Shown piece after piece: positions 53,259 to 61,695 of a DNA stretch of 64,000 nt. Source of the DNA: Thermoclostridium stercorarium subsp. stercorarium DSM 8532 (lineage in GTDB: Bacteria > Bacillota > Clostridia > DSM-8532); assembly GCF_000331995.1 (NCBI RefSeq), contig NC_020134.1:1401465-1465464 (forward strand), given 5' to 3'. Every line of letters begins with the position of its first letter. The first letter of the stretch is position 1. The notes below the pieces were generated by a model. It saw only the letters and a list, made by a program, of their open reading frames with translations, did not search any database and was not told the DNA's origin. Both the position numbers and the translations under genes were made by a program.

Positions 53259-56054
53259 TTATTGCGATATTATTTTCAGTATACTTTCGCACAGGGATTC
53301 CGCCGCTTTTTGCCTGTATTCCTCGGTATTCAGTTTTGCGAGTTCCCCGTCATTCGTCAAACATCCTATTTCCACGAGTACAGCCGGCATTTTTGTTTTT
53401 CTCAAAACTACGAAATTCGCCGTCCTTATTCCCAAATCATTGCTTCCCAGATTTTTTATCAGATCGTTATGAATAATTGTTGCATATTCCTTACCTTTAT
53501 AACTGGTAGGGTAATAGAACGTCATCGTACCGTGCATGGATTTCATAAGGGCATTATGATGAATACTGATAAAGACGTCGGCCCCCCACTCATTGGCCAT
53601 TTCCGCCCTTTCGTCCAGGCCGACAAACACATCGGTGGATCTTGTAAGTTTTACGTTAACCCCCTTTTCTTTCAACAACTTCTCAAGCCTTAACGTTATA
53701 TCAAGGTTATACCATTTCTCATCCATTCCGTAAGTTGCCCCCGGATCAGAGCCCCCGTGGCCTGCATCCAGTACAACCAGTTTTCCGCTTGCCACAGGCG
53801 TTGTTGTATTGGCTGAATCAGGTCTTGAAACAGTACCCGAGCCTGTACTGTTTCCCGTGCCTGAACCTTTTCCGGCAACAGGTTCAATGATGACTTCGTC
53901 GCTGCTTCCTGTATAACTGATGCTGTACTGTACGTTACTGTTATTGCGGGCTATCGACAGATAACTGCTTTTACCGGAAGTCAGTGTCTGTACCGACTTT
54001 ATTACACTGTCACCGATATCAAGCTGGCCAGTGCCCAGGTCGATAATCCCGTTCGGAAACACAAAGGTAAAAGTATTTGATTCATTATCGTCCTCAATGA
54101 CTATGTCTTCTATGTTCTGCTGGATTTTTTCCCGTATACCTTGCCCGGTCAGTTTTATTATGAAACTGCCCAAATCACCGGTTAATGTTATATTTTTTAT
54201 TCCTGAATAATATAGAGTTAAGGTTAACCTGTTACCGCTGACTTTCTCCTCAAAATTCACATTGTCAGGAATTTCAAGTACAATGCGTGCAGTTGATTTG
54301 TCGAACTGCCCTGTACGGATTTTTGTATAAAGAGCACCGTCAGGCGCGGAAGCTTCCCTTGATTCAATAACATTATCGTAAATATCCACTACCAACCTCG
54401 ACGGGTTTGTCAGTCTGAAAATCTTATAATTTTTCAACGAGGCGGCATCTATAATAATTTTGTCGGAAGCTGCAGCATAAGAAACAGTTCCCGAACGCAC
54501 TTCGCCTCCACGGCTTACAAGCTCGCCCGGTGAGGAGGTCGGAGAGGGCGTCGGTGTAGGCGTCACCGGTTTTGGGGTTGGGGTGGGCGTCACCGGTTTC
54601 GATGACGGCGTTGGTGTCGGTGACTGAGTTGCTGGTTTCGGCGTCGGAGTAGTAGTAATTACCTTGCCGTTCGCGGCTGTTATAATTATTTTTGTACCGG
54701 TATTTCCGTTTGAAGAAAGCACCCAGTTAAAATCGTCTTTTCCTGAAATGCGGATATTTACCTCACCGTACAGCTTATTCACTGATGAAATTATTCCGTA
54801 AACTATCGAGTTGCCCGGAAGAACTTCATTTCTGAATTTGTCATTCAGCGGCAACCGTATATGCAATATTTTTTCTATATCACGGTATTCCACTCTGTAT
54901 TTGTCCGGATTGTTCTTTATTTCCTTTTCAAGGTTTACACCGTCAATCATGACGGTTATTGTGTCTCCGTCCACAGTATAGTGTAAAACACCTGTGCCGA
55001 CTTCGGTTACTGCCGGCGTCGGCGTGGGGGTTGGCATAGGGGTCGGTGTCGGCGTTACGGTTGGTACCGGCGTGGGCGTTGCGGTCGGTGTTGGTTTCGG
55101 AGTTGGCGAAGGAGTTGGCGAAGGAGTTGGCGTTGACGTCGGAATCGGCGTAGGCGTAACAGAGACTTTCGGAGTTCCTTCAGGCTTTTGATTTACGTTT
55201 TCTGATGTGCCTGAAGACTTTATGGTAATCTTTATGCCGTTTGATACAACTTCCGCCGAGTATTGCGGATTCCGGTTAACTTCTATGACCACGCTGACTG
55301 TTTTATTTGCGGTATCAGCCTGTGCATAACGGATTTGCTGAACAGAACCCGAATAAACGTCCAGACTGCCGGGTTTGTCCACATTGGCATCCCCGAACTG
55401 GATGCATAGTCTGTAATACGGATTGCCATCTCCCGGATTTAAAACATACTGTTTAATTATCCTGTTTGCGGATGTTTCAATAAAAACAATTTCCTTGCCG
55501 TTTTCAGTATAGTATGTAATTTTGCTTACCTTTCCCGACAGCTTAGCTTCTTTTACTATTGCCGAATTTTCTTCGTTGTTTGTCCACTGGATTGCAATGG
55601 TTTTATTGCTGTCCTTTACAGATACGGTATAACCAAAATATCCCGCTGTTAAGGAAAGAGGAACCATGGTATTGCCGTTAACGGCAGCCACCGGCAAACT
55701 TGTATTCACTTTCACACCGTTTTGATAAATAGTCTGTTTGGCGATATTAAAATCCATTCTCTTAGAACCTTTCTGAACATACGCTGTCTGAGTGCTGCCG
55801 TCATACCCAACCGTCATTCCCAGATAATCCTGGAAAACTTCCCTTAAAGGTACATAAGCGACGCCTGAAACAACAATACAGGGAGTCTCTGTAGGAACCC
55901 AGATACCATTCAACTCAAGATTGTATATGTTTCCCTTATAGGTGGATTTCTGACCTGCAATGTCAACTATTATATCAAGGGAAAATGACAAACCAGTCAG
56001 CCATATGCAGACAGTCAGAATTAAAGCCAAAGATGCAATTAGTTTTTTTTTCAT
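53259..56054 (-). CDS. N-acetylmuramoyl-L-alanine amidase with stalk and multiple AMIN domains
   Basis: A 931-aa secreted peptidoglycan hydrolase. Order: signal peptide (about 1-25), copper-amine-oxidase-N stalk domain (about 30-145), AMIN domain (about 155-275), a Pro-Thr linker (about 285-345), a second AMIN-like domain (about 350-450), a second linker (about 455-515), a third AMIN domain (about 520-615) with a further AMIN-like stretch to about 710, and Amidase_3 (about 745-930). Zinc and catalytic residues are visible: DAGHGG (His), a Glu in [14 protein letters not shown] (His) and VEIGCLTN (Glu). AMIN domains target amidases to wall or septum. The size is unusually large. Confidence 0.93.
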   Translation of the reverse strand: MKKKLIASLALILTVCIWLTGLSFSLDIIVDIAGQKSTYKGNIYNLELNGIWVPTETPCIVVSGVAYVPLREVFQDYLGMTVGYDGSTQTAYVQKGSKRMDFNIAKQTIYQNGVKVNTSLPVAAVNGNTMVPLSLTAGYFGYTVSVKDSNKTIAIQWTNNEENSAIVKEAKLSGKVSKITYYTENGKEIVFIETSANRIIKQYVLNPGDGNPYYRLCIQFGDANVDKPGSLDVYSGSVQQIRYAQADTANKTVSVVIEVNRNPQYSAEVVSNGIKITIKSSGTSENVNQKPEGTPKVSVTPTPIPTSTPTPSPTPSPTPKPTPTATPTPVPTVTPTPTPMPTPTPTPAVTEVGTGVLHYTVDGDTITVMIDGVNLEKEIKNNPDKYRVEYRDIEKILHIRLPLNDKFRNEVLPGNSIVYGIISSVNKLYGEVNIRISGKDDFNWVLSSNGNTGTKIIITAANGKVITTTPTPKPATQSPTPTPSSKPVTPTPTPKPVTPTPTPSPTSSPGELVSRGGEVRSGTVSYAAASDKIIIDAASLKNYKIFRLTNPSRLVVDIYDNVIESREASAPDGALYTKIRTGQFDKSTARIVLEIPDNVNFEEKVSGNRLTLTLYYSGIKNITLTGDLGSFIIKLTGQGIREKIQQNIEDIVIEDDNESNTFTFVFPNGIIDLGTGQLDIGDSVIKSVQTLTSGKSSYLSIARNNSNVQYSISYTGSSDEVIIEPVAGKGSGTGNSTGSGTVSRPDSANTTTPVASGKLVVLDAGHGGSDPGATYGMDEKWYNLDITLRLEKLLKEKGVNVKLTRSTDVFVGLDERAEMANEWGADVFISIHHNALMKSMHGTMTFYYPTSYKGKEYATIIHNDLIKNLGSNDLGIRTANFVVLRKTKMPAVLVEIGCLTNDGELAKLNTEEYRQKAAESLCESILKIISQ
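54541..54660 (-). repeat. Pro-Thr linker repeat of the amidase (second linker)
   Basis: Short GGnGTnGGnGT units code a (Pro-Thr-Pro)n, Pro-Val-Thr-Pro-rich linker on the - strand between the second and third AMIN-like domains. Confidence 0.85.
55010..55170 (-). repeat. Pro-Thr linker repeat of the amidase (first linker)
   Basis: A 160-bp run of near-identical 6-bp units coding Pro-Thr and Pro-Ser repeats ([12 protein letters not shown]-like). It is prone to length change by slippage. Confidence 0.88.
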
Positions 56055-56442
56055 TTGTAATCCCCCAAACAGATTTTTATATATCTATTTTTCGTCATTT
56101 TTATATACATTTCTGATAACAAATTGGTTAATTTAACATAACAGTAATATTTCTTTACTAAATTTAAGAAAAAAGCAAACTAAAAGAAAAAAATCGACCG
56201 TGAAAATTATGCGAAAATATTTCATAAACACATTTTAATGCTTCAAAATGACGAAAAACCGCTCTGCATATAAAATCTTATCAGAAGATAAATAATGTTG
56301 CAATCCACGGGATTTCTCAATACTGCACTCATACCAATGGATCGTTATCTGACAAGTACCGGCAACTGGTTCTGACGACTTTCGTCCATTTCATTTGAGG
56401 GTGAAAATTTAAATTGTGATGCTGCATTGAAAATGCAAAAGT
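56055..56442. other. Intergenic region upstream of the amidase gene
   Basis: About 390 bp between queH and the amidase. It must hold the amidase promoter. No clear -35/-10 pair, terminator, small gene or RNA was recognised. Confidence 0.4.
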
Positions 56443-57009
56443 TTAGTCCCAGTGTGTGTATATGGGTTTCTTTTTATGATCGGATTCATTGTACGAGAAA
56501 ATGCATCCGCAGTATTTTTGCAAATAATAGCCCCTTCTGTAGGCTTCATTCTTGCCTTGCCTGTAAAAAGGCCTGAAATCCTGGTAAACAAATTCGATCC
56601 CATATTTTTTACATGCAGTTTCGGCTATTCGCCTCACCTTCTCATGATCTTGCCACGGACTTATAAGAAGTGAGGTCGAAAATGCCTCAAATCCGTTTTC
56701 CGCAGCGGTTTTTGCAGCCTGGTTAATTCTGATTGAATAACAAAAGTTACAACGGCGTTCCTTTTTACCTTCAAGATTTTCTTTCCAGTAGTTAACCATA
56801 ACCAAATCACTATAAATAACATGGATGTTTTCGTCCTCGGCAAGCGCCTTAACCGAATTTCTCCTGGCGTTGTTTTCTTCCGTGGGATGAATGTTCGGAT
56901 TATAATAATAGCCCGTTATTAAGAAACCACCATCGTTTTTTAATTTCTGAATGACTCCCGTGGCGCACGGCGCACAGCATATATGAAGCAGCAGTTTTTT
57001 GTCTGACAT
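56443..57009 (-). CDS. queH: Epoxyqueuosine reductase QueH
   Basis: Final step of queuosine synthesis: reduces epoxyqueuosine in tRNA. The 188-aa product has the QueH cysteine set: HICCAPC near the start (Cys11, Cys12), RRCNFC (Cys87, Cys90) and YCGCIFS (Cys167, Cys169), which bind the metal and [4Fe-4S] site. It replaces the unrelated cobalamin enzyme QueG. With queA and tgt in the window, three of the tRNA-level steps are present. Last gene of the priA-to-queH run. Confidence 0.93.
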   Translation of the reverse strand: MSDKKLLLHICCAPCATGVIQKLKNDGGFLITGYYYNPNIHPTEENNARRNSVKALAEDENIHVIYSDLVMVNYWKENLEGKKERRCNFCYSIRINQAAKTAAENGFEAFSTSLLISPWQDHEKVRRIAETACKKYGIEFVYQDFRPFYRQGKNEAYRRGYYLQKYCGCIFSYNESDHKKKPIYTHWD

Positions 57010-57033
57010 ATCGTTTTTCGCTTCCTTTCAATA

Positions 57034-58125
57034 TTACTTATTTTCAACATATACATTGACGGCGGGTATCGCAATTTCAATCCCAAGCTCATTCAAAATA
57101 TTCATAAGCTTTAAGTTTATGTCCTCCTTAACCGCAAGATAATCCCGATACTCCGCCGTTCTGGTGTAAAAAATTAAAAGAAGTTCCAGTCCGTTTGTTC
57201 CAAAGGCGTCCAAATATACATAAATTGACTCATTGTGTATGTCCGGATGGTTCTCAAGCATTTCTCTGATTCGCCTCAGCAATTGCTCAAGCTGTTTTGC
57301 TGTTGTGCCGTATTTTATTGGAAAACTGAATTTTACCCTTCTTCTGTCCCTGCGGGAACAGTTTATAATATTTGCTTTGGCTATTGTTGAATTGGGGATT
57401 GTCACAATGGTTTTATCGGGAGTGCGGATTCGTGTGCTTCTGAAACCTATGTCTTCCACAGTTCCCTCCATGCCGTCAAACTGAATATACTCACCAACAT
57501 TAAATGGCTTGTCCAGCATTATTGCAAGTCCGCCAAACAAATTGGAAAGTGTTTCCTGAGCGGCAAGGGCAAACGCAAGACCTCCAAGTCCAAGCCCTGC
57601 CAATAATGCGCCGAGGTCATACTTCCATTCCTTTGCTATGACATTTATTGAAATCACTACTACAACGGCCTTGATCCCTTTGTTTATGACGGGTATCAAA
57701 ATGTCATCCAAATGTGTATGGGTTTTTTTTGAAACCCTGTAAAACATACGCGCTATAATTTCCGCGGTGCGGTAAATCGCCCAGAATAATGAAAATATTA
57801 TCAATGACCGTATTATATGCCCTGAAAAGGATTCATCCGTGACTTTAAAACCCAGAATCCTGGCTGAAAAATAAATGCTGATAATTAAAACCATTAATTT
57901 AACAGGTGGTTCTACGGCTACAATCAGTTCATCATCAATAACCCATTTTGTTCTGACCGAAAATTTTTTTATTAGCAGCGCTGCTGTATTTACCAAAATT
58001 TTGCGAACCGCAATGGTTAAAATAATAATTATACCCGCAACAGCAATTCGCCATATTTCAATATCCAGAAATTTATTCGAAAGAATATCGGAAAATCTTT
58101 CAATAACGGAATTCCACAATTCCAT
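57034..58125 (-). CDS. Mechanosensitive ion channel, MscS family
   Basis: Tension-gated membrane channel protecting against osmotic shock. The 363-aa product has about four hydrophobic segments and then the conserved pore and linker LGGLAFALAAQETLSNLFGG. A beta domain with KPFNVGEYIQF, VEDIGFRSTRIRT and IPNSTIAKANIINCS follows, then an alpha/beta tail. One extra N-terminal helix relative to E. coli MscS. Confidence 0.93.
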   Translation of the reverse strand: MELWNSVIERFSDILSNKFLDIEIWRIAVAGIIIILTIAVRKILVNTAALLIKKFSVRTKWVIDDELIVAVEPPVKLMVLIISIYFSARILGFKVTDESFSGHIIRSLIIFSLFWAIYRTAEIIARMFYRVSKKTHTHLDDILIPVINKGIKAVVVVISINVIAKEWKYDLGALLAGLGLGGLAFALAAQETLSNLFGGLAIMLDKPFNVGEYIQFDGMEGTVEDIGFRSTRIRTPDKTIVTIPNSTIAKANIINCSRRDRRRVKFSFPIKYGTTAKQLEQLLRRIREMLENHPDIHNESIYVYLDAFGTNGLELLLIFYTRTAEYRDYLAVKEDINLKLMNILNELGIEIAIPAVNVYVENK

Positions 58126-58157
58126 GCTCTGCCTCCTCTTTTTTCCGACGGAATTGT

Positions 58158-59441
58158 TCAGTTACCGAAATTTCTCACTCTTTCGGCCAGTTCGGTATGC
58201 TCATTGCATCCCAGTACTTCCTCGGGGTCTTCCCTGTTTTGCTCACTGAAAAGACCTCGTTTATATTTAACTTTAAGGATTCTTTCCACCGATTCATTAA
58301 GCCTGTCAAGGGTTATCAAGCCGTCAGCATATGCTTTTTTTATTCCTGAAAACGCAAGCTCAGGGTCTTCAGGCATCAGCAAAATATCCGCACCGGCGAG
58401 AAAAGCCTTTACAGCTGCTTCATCGGCCGTGTAATGGCTGGTTATGGCTTTCATGTTCAATGCATCGGTAATTATAAGTCCTTCAAACCCCAGTTCATTT
58501 CTGAGAATCTTTGTCAAAATCTCGGCTTTAAGTGTCGCGGGTACATTCTCACCGGGGATATTCGGCGTTAATATGTGAGCGGTCATAATACCGTCAGCAC
58601 CTTCCCTGATACCGGCAATAAACGGCAAAAGCTCTGTGCTGAACAGCCGTTCCCTTGTATGGCTCACGACAGCCGTCCCGTAATGTGTGTCAGTGCCGGT
58701 ATCGCCATGGCCGGGAAAATGCTTTAAAACCGCAGAAACTGAACGGCCTTGGATACCGTTAACAGCGGCCGCGACCATTGAACTGACCTCTTCCGGATCA
58801 TTTCCGTAGGCCCTCGGACCGATAACGGGATTATCAGGATTGGTATTTACGTCAGCAACGGGTGCAAAATTCATATTAAAGCCCAGAGATGCGATTTCTC
58901 TGGCTATTGCTGAAGCTACCTGCCTAGCAATATCGGGATTTCCGGTTTTTCCTATTTCCGAATTACCTGGAAAAACCGTTGCATGCATGGCTGAACTCTT
59001 CGTTATACGGCTAACCGTTCCGCCTTCCTCATCAACAGCAACAAAAAGGGGAATTTCAGAAAGCTTTTGGAGTTCATCTATAAGTTTGGTGGTCTGGGAA
59101 ATGGTTTTTATATTTTCGGCGAAAAGTATGACTCCGCCCGGTTTATACGTCTTTACAGCATTTTCAATGTTTTCGTTTATTTCAAGTGCCACATTGGTTG
59201 CGTCGAGATTTCTCATGGACAGGATAAAAAGCTGACCGATTTTTTCATCAATTGTCATGTTTTCCAATATTGTTTTGACAGGATCGGCTTCAACCGGTTC
59301 AGGAGCAGGCGACACAGTATAAATAATTTCGCCGTCGGTTTTGCTCTCGTTTTCAGTCGGAAAATTTTCATGTTCATTATGTTTACTGCAGGCTGTGGCA
59401 AAAAATAAAAATACTGCAAGCAAAATTGCCCGTTTTCTCAT
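58158..59441 (-). CDS. Glycoside hydrolase family 3 lipoprotein (beta-N-acetylhexosaminidase type)
   Basis: Probable wall-recycling N-acetylglucosaminidase on the outer membrane face. A lipoprotein signal ends in FATAC (Cys about 18). The GH3 barrel shows KIGQLFILSM, VDEEGGTVSRI, NMNFAPVADVNTNP and the NagZ-type catalytic loop KHFPGHGDTGTDTHYGT with its His/Asp pair. Only the TIM-barrel domain is present in 427 aa, as in NagZ-like enzymes. It could instead act on other GlcNAc substrates. Confidence 0.9.
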   Translation of the reverse strand: MRKRAILLAVFLFFATACSKHNEHENFPTENESKTDGEIIYTVSPAPEPVEADPVKTILENMTIDEKIGQLFILSMRNLDATNVALEINENIENAVKTYKPGGVILFAENIKTISQTTKLIDELQKLSEIPLFVAVDEEGGTVSRITKSSAMHATVFPGNSEIGKTGNPDIARQVASAIAREIASLGFNMNFAPVADVNTNPDNPVIGPRAYGNDPEEVSSMVAAAVNGIQGRSVSAVLKHFPGHGDTGTDTHYGTAVVSHTRERLFSTELLPFIAGIREGADGIMTAHILTPNIPGENVPATLKAEILTKILRNELGFEGLIITDALNMKAITSHYTADEAAVKAFLAGADILLMPEDPELAFSGIKKAYADGLITLDRLNESVERILKVKYKRGLFSEQNREDPEEVLGCNEHTELAERVRNFGN

Positions 59442-59447
59442 ATGTTA

Positions 59448-60218
59448 TCATTCCTGTTTCTGCAAAAAATGCTTTAACGCCCATTCCAGTTCTTCGGTGT
59501 TAACCCAGGTATCCCTGCATGGGCCGTGGGGTCTTTTGTTAATTATACCGTAAACGGGGATTTTTTTCACATCAATAATCCCTGACGCTAGATCTCTTTC
59601 GCAGGCAACGGCCACAACAAGGTCAGGCTTTAAGTCCTTTATGGCTTTTCGCGCAGAGGTTCCTCCAGTGGCAATCGCTATATTGACTCTGAACTTCCTG
59701 ACCAAATCCTTTATTTTTCCGAGGGTACACCTGCAACACTGCCTGCATTCATTAAGCCCTTCACGGATGCGATGAGCACATTCCGACCATTGCAGGCAAT
59801 GAGGCAGTATAACAAGCAGTTTCTCAGGCAATACTTTTTTGTCAAGGGATAAAACATATTTGTTGTTTGCCTTTATGAAAACTTTTCGTATTTCATCCTT
59901 CCTGTAACTGAAAACGTCGCTTACGAACAGCAAAAAAGGCATATAAACTCTTAACGCGACGTTCATGAAAAACCGGGTGAAAGCGCCGTTATTTTTTTTG
60001 TCACTTTTCCGGTCGTTAACAAGGCTTGTGTTAACGGTAAAAAATCCAGCCAAAAGCAATGCCAATACAATAAAAAGTAAAAATGCGGTACAGACAAAAA
60101 TAATTTTAAAAAACTCGGCACCCAGGAATACCGCAGAAGTCAATATTGATGCAGAAAGCACAAAAAAAACCAAAATAACGCCTAATGAAAGGTTTCTAAA
60201 GTGGCTGTTCCTGTTCAA
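59448..60218 (-). CDS. DUF116 membrane protein with cysteine cluster
   Basis: Two N-terminal membrane helices (about 15-65) precede the DUF116 domain. A cysteine-rich core (CLQWSECAHRIREGLNECRQ read in parts, then CCRCTLGKI) suggests a metal or Fe-S site. IAIATGGTSARKAIKDLKPD and VVAVACERDLASGI follow and resemble a nucleotide or substrate pocket. I chose TTG 60218, 6 nt after GGGGG (60229-60225); ATG 60242 is the alternative. It overlaps the fmt 3' end. Function unknown; the link to fmt is common in clostridia. Confidence 0.82.
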   Translation of the reverse strand: MNRNSHFRNLSLGVILVFFVLSASILTSAVFLGAEFFKIIFVCTAFLLFIVLALLLAGFFTVNTSLVNDRKSDKKNNGAFTRFFMNVALRVYMPFLLFVSDVFSYRKDEIRKVFIKANNKYVLSLDKKVLPEKLLVILPHCLQWSECAHRIREGLNECRQCCRCTLGKIKDLVRKFRVNIAIATGGTSARKAIKDLKPDLVVAVACERDLASGIIDVKKIPVYGIINKRPHGPCRDTWVNTEELEWALKHFLQKQE

Positions 60219-61146
60219 ATCGATCCCCCGGTTTGATTTCATGTCCGCACAAATATTGCTCCACTGTCATCCTTTTGCCGTTGTCACACTGAATTTCCAA
60301 AACATTAACCGCACCTTTCCCCGCCTGTACCGTAATAAAACTTTTCCCCACCTCTATTATTGTTCCCGGCTTATTACCCGATATTAGTCCAGCATCCCGC
60401 ACTTTTGTTTTCCAGATACGCATCCGCTTGCCGTTAAGGTATGAATATGCCCCGGGCCATGGATCGGTACCGCGTACCAGGTTATGTATGGCCGTGGCAT
60501 CTGCATCCCAGTTTATTCTGCCCGTTTCACGGACAATACGTGGAGCATACGTGGCTTCTGCCTCATTCTGCGGTATAGGTGTAATGGTTCCCTTTTCAAT
60601 CCGGCGGATTGTTTCAAGCAACAGTTCGGCTCCGATTATGGACATCTTATCGTGAAGTTGTCCTGCTGTCATGTCATCATCAATTGGAATTTCCCTTGAG
60701 AGCAGTATGTCCCCTGCATCCATTTTCAGAACCGTCAGCATTGTTGTTACGCCTGTTGTTTTTTCACCGTTTATTATTGCCCATTGAATCGGGGCGGCGC
60801 CACGGTACTTCGGAAGTAACGAGCCATGGACGTTAACGGTTCCGTATTTTGGGATATCCAATACCTTCTGGGTTAAAAACTGTCCAAAAGCGCATGTTAC
60901 AAAAAGGTCAGGGGCCATTTCCTTAAGTTGCTGAACCGAATCGCTGCTTCCTATTTTTTCAGGCTGCATTACAGGTATATTATATTTAAGTGCACATTCC
61001 TTTACCGGAGAAAATGAAACCTTGTATCCTCTTCCTCTTGGCTTGTCGGGCTGCGTTACCACGGCTACGACATCCATTCCGTTATTAATCAAAATTTCAA
61101 GGCTTGGAACGGCAAATTCGGGTGTCCCCATGAAAACAATCCTCAT
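60196..61146 (-). CDS. fmt: Methionyl-tRNA formyltransferase
   Basis: Formylates initiator Met-tRNA. The 316-aa product has FMGTPEFAVPSLE, the catalytic signature region NVHGSLLPKYRGAAPIQWAI (read in parts), GVTTMLTVLKMDAGDIL and the C-terminal tRNA-binding domain. It is 15 bp downstream of def on the same strand, the usual pair. Confidence 0.96.
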   Translation of the reverse strand: MRIVFMGTPEFAVPSLEILINNGMDVVAVVTQPDKPRGRGYKVSFSPVKECALKYNIPVMQPEKIGSSDSVQQLKEMAPDLFVTCAFGQFLTQKVLDIPKYGTVNVHGSLLPKYRGAAPIQWAIINGEKTTGVTTMLTVLKMDAGDILLSREIPIDDDMTAGQLHDKMSIIGAELLLETIRRIEKGTITPIPQNEAEATYAPRIVRETGRINWDADATAIHNLVRGTDPWPGAYSYLNGKRMRIWKTKVRDAGLISGNKPGTIIEVGKSFITVQAGKGAVNVLEIQCDNGKRMTVEQYLCGHEIKPGDRFEQEQPL

Positions 61147-61161
61147 ATCAACACCTTCTCT

Positions 61162-61629
61162 TTAATTTTCATTGTCCATATCTACATACCGTATTACTTT
61201 ATCCTCAAACAGTATTCCGTCAAGATGATCCATTTCATGGCACAATGCCCGTGCAAGCAGGCCCGTCCCTTCGATTGTGAAGGATTCACCTTTCCTGTTA
61301 AGAGCCTTTACAACCACGCGTTCCGGTCGCTTCACTTCTCCGTATACCCCGGGGATACTCAGGCAACCTTCAATATCCACAACCTGTTCGGCCGATTCTT
61401 CGATTTTTTCCGGGTTAATCAGGACAATCGGCCCTTCGCCGACGTCTATGACGCATATTCTTTTAAGAACGCCAACCTGCGGCGCGGCAAGACCTACTCC
61501 GTTCGCGTCATACATTGTGTCGAGCATGTCATCGATCAGTTCATTTATTCTGTCGTTTATTTCCTTTACAGGTTTACTCTTTTTTCTTAAAATTTCATCA
61601 CCTTTTTTACGAATTTGTCTAATTGCCAT
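61162..61629 (-). CDS. def: Peptide deformylase
   Basis: Removes the formyl group from nascent proteins. In 155 aa it shows [18 protein letters not shown] (metal Cys) and HEMDHLDG (HExxH-type metal site). ATG 61629 follows GGGAGG with 7-nt spacing. It lies between priA and fmt. Confidence 0.96.
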   Translation of the reverse strand: MAIRQIRKKGDEILRKKSKPVKEINDRINELIDDMLDTMYDANGVGLAAPQVGVLKRICVIDVGEGPIVLINPEKIEESAEQVVDIEGCLSIPGVYGEVKRPERVVVKALNRKGESFTIEGTGLLARALCHEMDHLDGILFEDKVIRYVDMDNEN

Positions 61630-61695
61630 TAAGTTGCCTCCCAACGAAAATAATTTTGCTTAAAACATAATATTATTTACCCCGCAATGATGTCA

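Noticed and set aside
53259-56054. Long + strand frames over the amidase Pro-Thr linkers, Gly-Val rich
   Set aside because: Mirror image of the repeat-coding strand; no start site or domain.
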